Under the pieces are notes generated by a model. The model was not told the origin of the DNA and did not search any database. It worked only from the letters and a program-made list of their open reading frames with translations. This document shows, piece by piece, positions 7,209-22,744 of a stretch of 22,744 nucleotides of DNA (within the stretch, counting starts at the first letter, position 1; each line of letters starts with the position of its first letter). This DNA is from Pigoraptor chileana (taxonomy: Eukaryota > Opisthokonta > Filasterea). The translations under genes and the position numbers were made by a program. The stretch is taken from NCBI GenBank assembly GCA_943704495.1, contig CALSCR010002813.1:5605-28348 (forward strand), written 5' to 3'.

Positions 7209-8300
7209 ATGGCGACGTGGAACAGCAAGCTCGATAAGGCTGTGGGCCAGTACTACTACAGCCTCCCGATCCCCGAGGGAAAGACTCTCGTCGAGTACAT
7301 TTGGATCGACGGCTCTGGCCAGAACCTCCGCAGCAAGACGCGCACGCTCGACTTCATTCCCACGGACCCCACGCAGCTCCCCCTGTGGAACTTTGACGGC
7401 TCGAGCACGAAGCAGGCCAGCGGCCATGACTCTGATGTGTACATCAAGCCCGTTGCGCTCTTCAGCGACCCCTTCCGCCGCGGCAACCACAAGCTCGCTA
7501 TCTGCGAGACTTACCTCCACACTGGCGTGCCCCACCCGACGAACAAGCGCCACTCGTGCGCGGCCAACATGATCAAGGCCAAGGATGAGCACATCTGGTT
7601 CGGCATTGAGCAGGAGTACACACTGTACGACACGCACGGACAGCCCTTCGGCTGGCCCCGTGGCGGTTTCCCCGGACCCCAGGGACCTTACTACTGCGGT
7701 GTTGGTACCGACAAGGTTTACGGCCGTGACCTCGTTGAGGCCCACTACTTTGCGTGCCTGTACGCCGGCGTCAAGATTTGCGGAATCAACGCCGAGGTTA
7801 TGCCCTCCCAGTGGGAATTCCAGGTCGGACCCTGCGAGGGAATCGACATGGGAGACCACATGTGGGCTGCCCGCTTCATCATGCACCGCGTGTCTGAGGA
7901 CTTCGGCATTGTCGTGTCGTTTGACCCCAAGCCGATGGAGGGTGACTGGAACGGCGCCGGCTGCCACACGAACGTGAGCACGGAGTCGATGCGCAAGGAT
8001 GGAGGCCTCGAGCACATCAAGGCAGCCATTGCCAAGCTCGAGAAGAGGCACAAGGAGCACATTGAGCAGTACGATCCCAACGGTGGCGAGGACAACAAGC
8101 GCCGCCTCACTGGTCGCCACGAGACTGCCTCGATCACGCAGTTTTCGTCTGGCGTTGCCAACCGTGGCTGCTCGATCCGTATTCCCCGCCAGGTTGGCGA
8201 GGAGGGCAAGGGATACTTTGAGGATCGCCGCCCCGCGTCCAACTGCGACCCCTATGCCGTCACTGACCGCATGGTGCGGACCATCGTCCTCAACGAATAA
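7209..8300 (+). CDS. Glutamine synthetase, eukaryotic GSII type
   Basis: Makes glutamine from glutamate, ammonia and ATP, the main ammonium-assimilating step. The 363-residue frame is intact and intronless. Seen in order: the N-terminal beta-grasp with [14 protein letters not shown] (GS signature 1), [10 protein letters not shown] with metal/glutamate-binding acidic residues, [35 protein letters not shown], the ATP-site signature [37 protein letters not shown] and [15 protein letters not shown]. It ends at IVLNE, roughly ten residues shorter than animal enzymes. Residues such as CEG and MGDH, and the GC-H-TN form of the ATP motif, resemble animal/fungal rather than plant GSII. There is no transit peptide, so a cytosolic location is inferred. 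Codons are almost all C- or G-ending, unlike the milder bias of the neighbours, which fits high expression. ATG context AAAATGG. Confidence 0.97.
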   Translation: MATWNSKLDKAVGQYYYSLPIPEGKTLVEYIWIDGSGQNLRSKTRTLDFIPTDPTQLPLWNFDGSSTKQASGHDSDVYIKPVALFSDPFRRGNHKLAICETYLHTGVPHPTNKRHSCAANMIKAKDEHIWFGIEQEYTLYDTHGQPFGWPRGGFPGPQGPYYCGVGTDKVYGRDLVEAHYFACLYAGVKICGINAEVMPSQWEFQVGPCEGIDMGDHMWAARFIMHRVSEDFGIVVSFDPKPMEGDWNGAGCHTNVSTESMRKDGGLEHIKAAIAKLEKRHKEHIEQYDPNGGEDNKRRLTGRHETASITQFSSGVANRGCSIRIPRQVGEEGKGYFEDRRPASNCDPYAVTDRMVRTIVLNE

Positions 8301-8794
8301 GCGAGTTGCTTGTTCATTGCAATGTTCGACCCCCCCCCAGCAGCCGCTCTTGCGTTGTGCGCGTACCGCTTGCCGTTTTGTCCTCGCTTTGCCTCAAAAA
8401 ATAACTATGCCACTTCACTTGTACATCTACGACTTCAAGCTCGAAAAAAATGCAACTCGCCATTTGAGTTTGACACTTTTGTGAGGCTTGATTATAAAAA
8501 AAATTGAAACTGGATATAAGGTACACAATCGCCATGGCTGTCTAACTTCAGGCCTCGTAGTGTAGTCGAGCAAAAGTCCCCATTTCATGCTACAGGCGAC
8601 CCACAGTGATTTTTATTTGAAAATTGACTCATCAGGCAAGTTATACTAAGGGTTCTCATGACAACCGTTTGGTTATACCTCAGAAGATATTTGTCACAAC
8701 GAGCGAAAGGGAAAGCTAAACGAAGGCACCACGCCGCCGGCATGCGACGCGCGAGAGCCTCCCGGAAACAGTCTGTTAACTTTCCGTTATGAGA

Positions 8795-8812
8795 TTCCCG
8801 AATTTTCCGGAA
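8795..8812. promoter_or_regulatory. Heat-shock element, four perfect alternating units
   Basis: TTCCCGAATTTTCCGGAA reads as TTC-nn-GAA-nn-TTC-nn-GAA, the canonical binding array for trimeric heat-shock factor, with no mismatch in any of the four triplets. It lies about 80 bp upstream of a TATA-like box. Which gene it serves is inferred to be SMG1 or a short leader transcript; the ATG of SMG1 is 640 bp away. Confidence 0.6.
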
Positions 8813-8815
8813 ACT

Positions 8816-8825
8816 GGCACGTGCC
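8816..8825. promoter_or_regulatory. E-box palindrome GGCACGTGCC
   Basis: A perfect 10-bp palindrome with a CACGTG core, 3 bp after the heat-shock element. The close pairing suggests a composite control site. Confidence 0.45.
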
Positions 8826-8890
8826 CCTCAAAGTCAAAAATTATTGACTTAATTCTCCAACAGAAAAACAATACACGTGTCTCTGATAAG

Positions 8891-8898
8891 TATATAAT
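8891..8898 (+). promoter_or_regulatory. TATA-like box TATATAAT
   Basis: Lies 78 bp downstream of the heat-shock element, a spacing common in heat-inducible promoters. Initiation would be expected near 8920-8930, giving SMG1 a leader of about 520 nt unless a leader intron is removed. Confidence 0.4.
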
Positions 8899-9005
8899 CT
8901 TAACGGATGAAAATACATATAACATTCAGAATTTCCCGATATGTGGATCTGTCAGTTAGATTGCACAACTCTGACACAGCAGAACGATTAGCGAACTGTT
9001 TCAGA

Positions 9006-9101
9006 ATGGCTTTTGCTCTAAGTTTTTGTAGTGCAGCGTATTGTGCCTGCAATCCCTCAGATTTCTTGACACAAAGCAATTGCTTCCCATCTCATGTATG
9101 A
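9006..9101 (+). CDS. Possible upstream ORF, 31 codons, in the SMG1 leader
   Basis: Starts with ATGGCT and is rich in Cys, Ala and Ser (MAFALSFCSAAYCACNPSDF...). A longer in-frame version starts at 8907 (64 codons), but that ATG lies only 8 bp after the TATA-like box and probably before the transcription start. Other short ATG frames follow at 9094 and 9146. No family is recognised and chance is possible. Confidence 0.2.
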   Translation: MAFALSFCSAAYCACNPSDFLTQSNCFPSHV

Positions 9102-9145
9102 GTTGTTTTATTTGAAAGGTGTTTCGTAACTGTGACCTGCGCAGG

Positions 9146-9259
9146 ATGAGATATTTTCCCCTTCAACTCTGTGCATTTTGCGCCCCAAAACTAAACATCG
9201 CGGCCACACAGATGGCCAGGAAAGTACAATGGCTCCGCAATGCCAACAGAAAATCGTGA
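9146..9259 (+). CDS. Possible upstream ORF, 37 codons, in the SMG1 leader
   Basis: An ATG frame ending in TGA 192 nt before the SMG1 ATG, with a product that is hydrophobic first (MRYFPLQLCAFCAPK) and basic later. No similarity is recognised. It is listed because it would be an upstream ORF if the 8891 promoter is used. Confidence 0.15.
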   Translation: MRYFPLQLCAFCAPKLNIAATQMARKVQWLRNANRKS

Positions 9260-9451
9260 TGTGCAGCGCTTTTGTTGAGCGCACTCACCGGCTGGTCCTT
9301 GCCACGTGAAGTGGATCGATCCAATCCAAACCACGATCTTCATCATATGAGGAGCCGCTTTTAAATCTGCAAACTACAACATATATTGCGCACGCTCTAC
9401 TGCACACAATATTCACAACGGCTGCAGTTTTTTTCGACGGGGAGTTTGAAT

Positions 9452-22498
<13,047 letters not shown>

Positions 22499-22527
22499 TA
22501 ATGGGTCTCTGTGTGGCTCCTCACGAT

Positions 22528-22563
22528 TGTGTGTGCGTGTGTGTGTGTGTGTGCGTGCGTGCG
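22528..22563. repeat. GT/GC-GT microsatellite
   Basis: GT run with GC interruptions inside SMG1 intron 5. Confidence 0.9.
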
Positions 22564-22694
22564 CCCTATTTCCCTGCTCGACGTGACTGATATTGTTTTC
22601 ATTGCTGTTATTGTTCTTGTTGTTGTGTTTCTGCATACACAACAGTTAGCTGGGCTTTGTGCAAGAAAGTTATCTTTCCGCCATTCTTGTGCTT

Positions 22695-22696
<2 letters not shown>

Positions 22697-22744
<48 letters not shown>
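22697..22744. repeat. TC microsatellite, at least 24 units, reaching the right edge
   Basis: Uninterrupted TC repeat in SMG1 intron 5, cut by the end of the window. On the coding strand it is a pure pyrimidine tract, so it could serve as the pyrimidine tract of the last acceptor if that lies close by. Confidence 0.95.

Larger units (their letters stand above)
8301..9451. other. Intergenic spacer between glutamine synthetase and SMG1
   Basis: Contains the glutamine synthetase 3' UTR (with a run of nine C at 8330-8338), then AT-rich DNA with a heat-shock-type promoter near 8795-8898 and several short ATG frames at 8907-9259. A second TATA-like string (TTTAAAT, 9360-9366) and CCAAT (9321-9325, next to the perfect palindrome TGGATCGATCCA at 9312-9323) lie close to the SMG1 ATG. 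No recognisable protein or RNA gene was found. Confidence 0.65.

Noticed and set aside
7179-8120. 313-codon open frame on the minus strand
   Set aside because: It lies antisense to glutamine synthetase, whose extreme C/G-ending codons suppress stops on the other strand. It has no recognisable domain.
8551-8605. tRNA-like string (GCCTCGTAGTGTAGTCGAG...)
   Set aside because: It resembles a D-arm but has no B box and no matching acceptor stem.
9386-9451. SMG1 starting upstream of 9452
   Set aside because: The first codon of the longer open frame is TTG. No ATG precedes 9452 in frame and the extra residues are not SMG1-like.

Overview
The window is nuclear DNA of a eukaryote, most likely a unicellular one. 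Genes are split by short GT-AG introns of about 100-240 bp. Coding DNA is GC-rich with GC-rich third positions, and the spacers and introns are visibly more AT-rich and full of CA/GT and TC microsatellites. The glutamine synthetase is of the eukaryotic GSII type and reads closer to animal/fungal-lineage enzymes than to plant ones. Together with an animal-type glutaminase and a full-length SMG1 this suggests a protist on or near the opisthokont line, but I cannot name the organism.

Layout, left to right. (1) Minus strand, 179-1333: the N-terminal part of a kidney/liver-type glutaminase in two exons, running off the left edge. (2) 1334-2628: a divergent spacer with CCAAT palindromes, TGAC(G) half-sites and an E-box. 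(3) Plus strand, 2629-5336: a five-exon type II membrane glycosyltransferase of the GDP-fucose protein O-fucosyltransferase family. Its C-terminal half is recovered only by splicing. (4) 5337-7208: a long spacer with CA microsatellites and the promoter of the next gene. (5) 7209-8300: an intronless glutamine synthetase with a clear TATA box. (6) 8301-9451: a spacer holding a perfect four-unit heat-shock element, a palindromic E-box and a TATA-like box. (7) 9452 to the right edge: SMG1, the nonsense-mediated decay kinase of the PIKK family. Five exons are visible (about 4044 residues), and only the last FATC-encoding exon lies outside the window.

Glutaminase (glutamine to glutamate) and glutamine synthetase (glutamate to glutamine) lie about 6 kb apart, and CCAAT palindromes occur upstream of both. 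This is the most suggestive functional link in the window. No mobile element, CRISPR array, rRNA or convincing tRNA was found. I see no clear sign of a wholly new system. The points most worth checking are the glutamine gene pair, the heat-shock-type promoter ahead of SMG1, and the RGG/acidic insert inside the SMG1 kinase domain.

Exon borders were inferred by eye from GT/AG sites, reading phase and recalled family alignments. Several long open frames on the opposite strands are shadows of GC-rich genes and are omitted.
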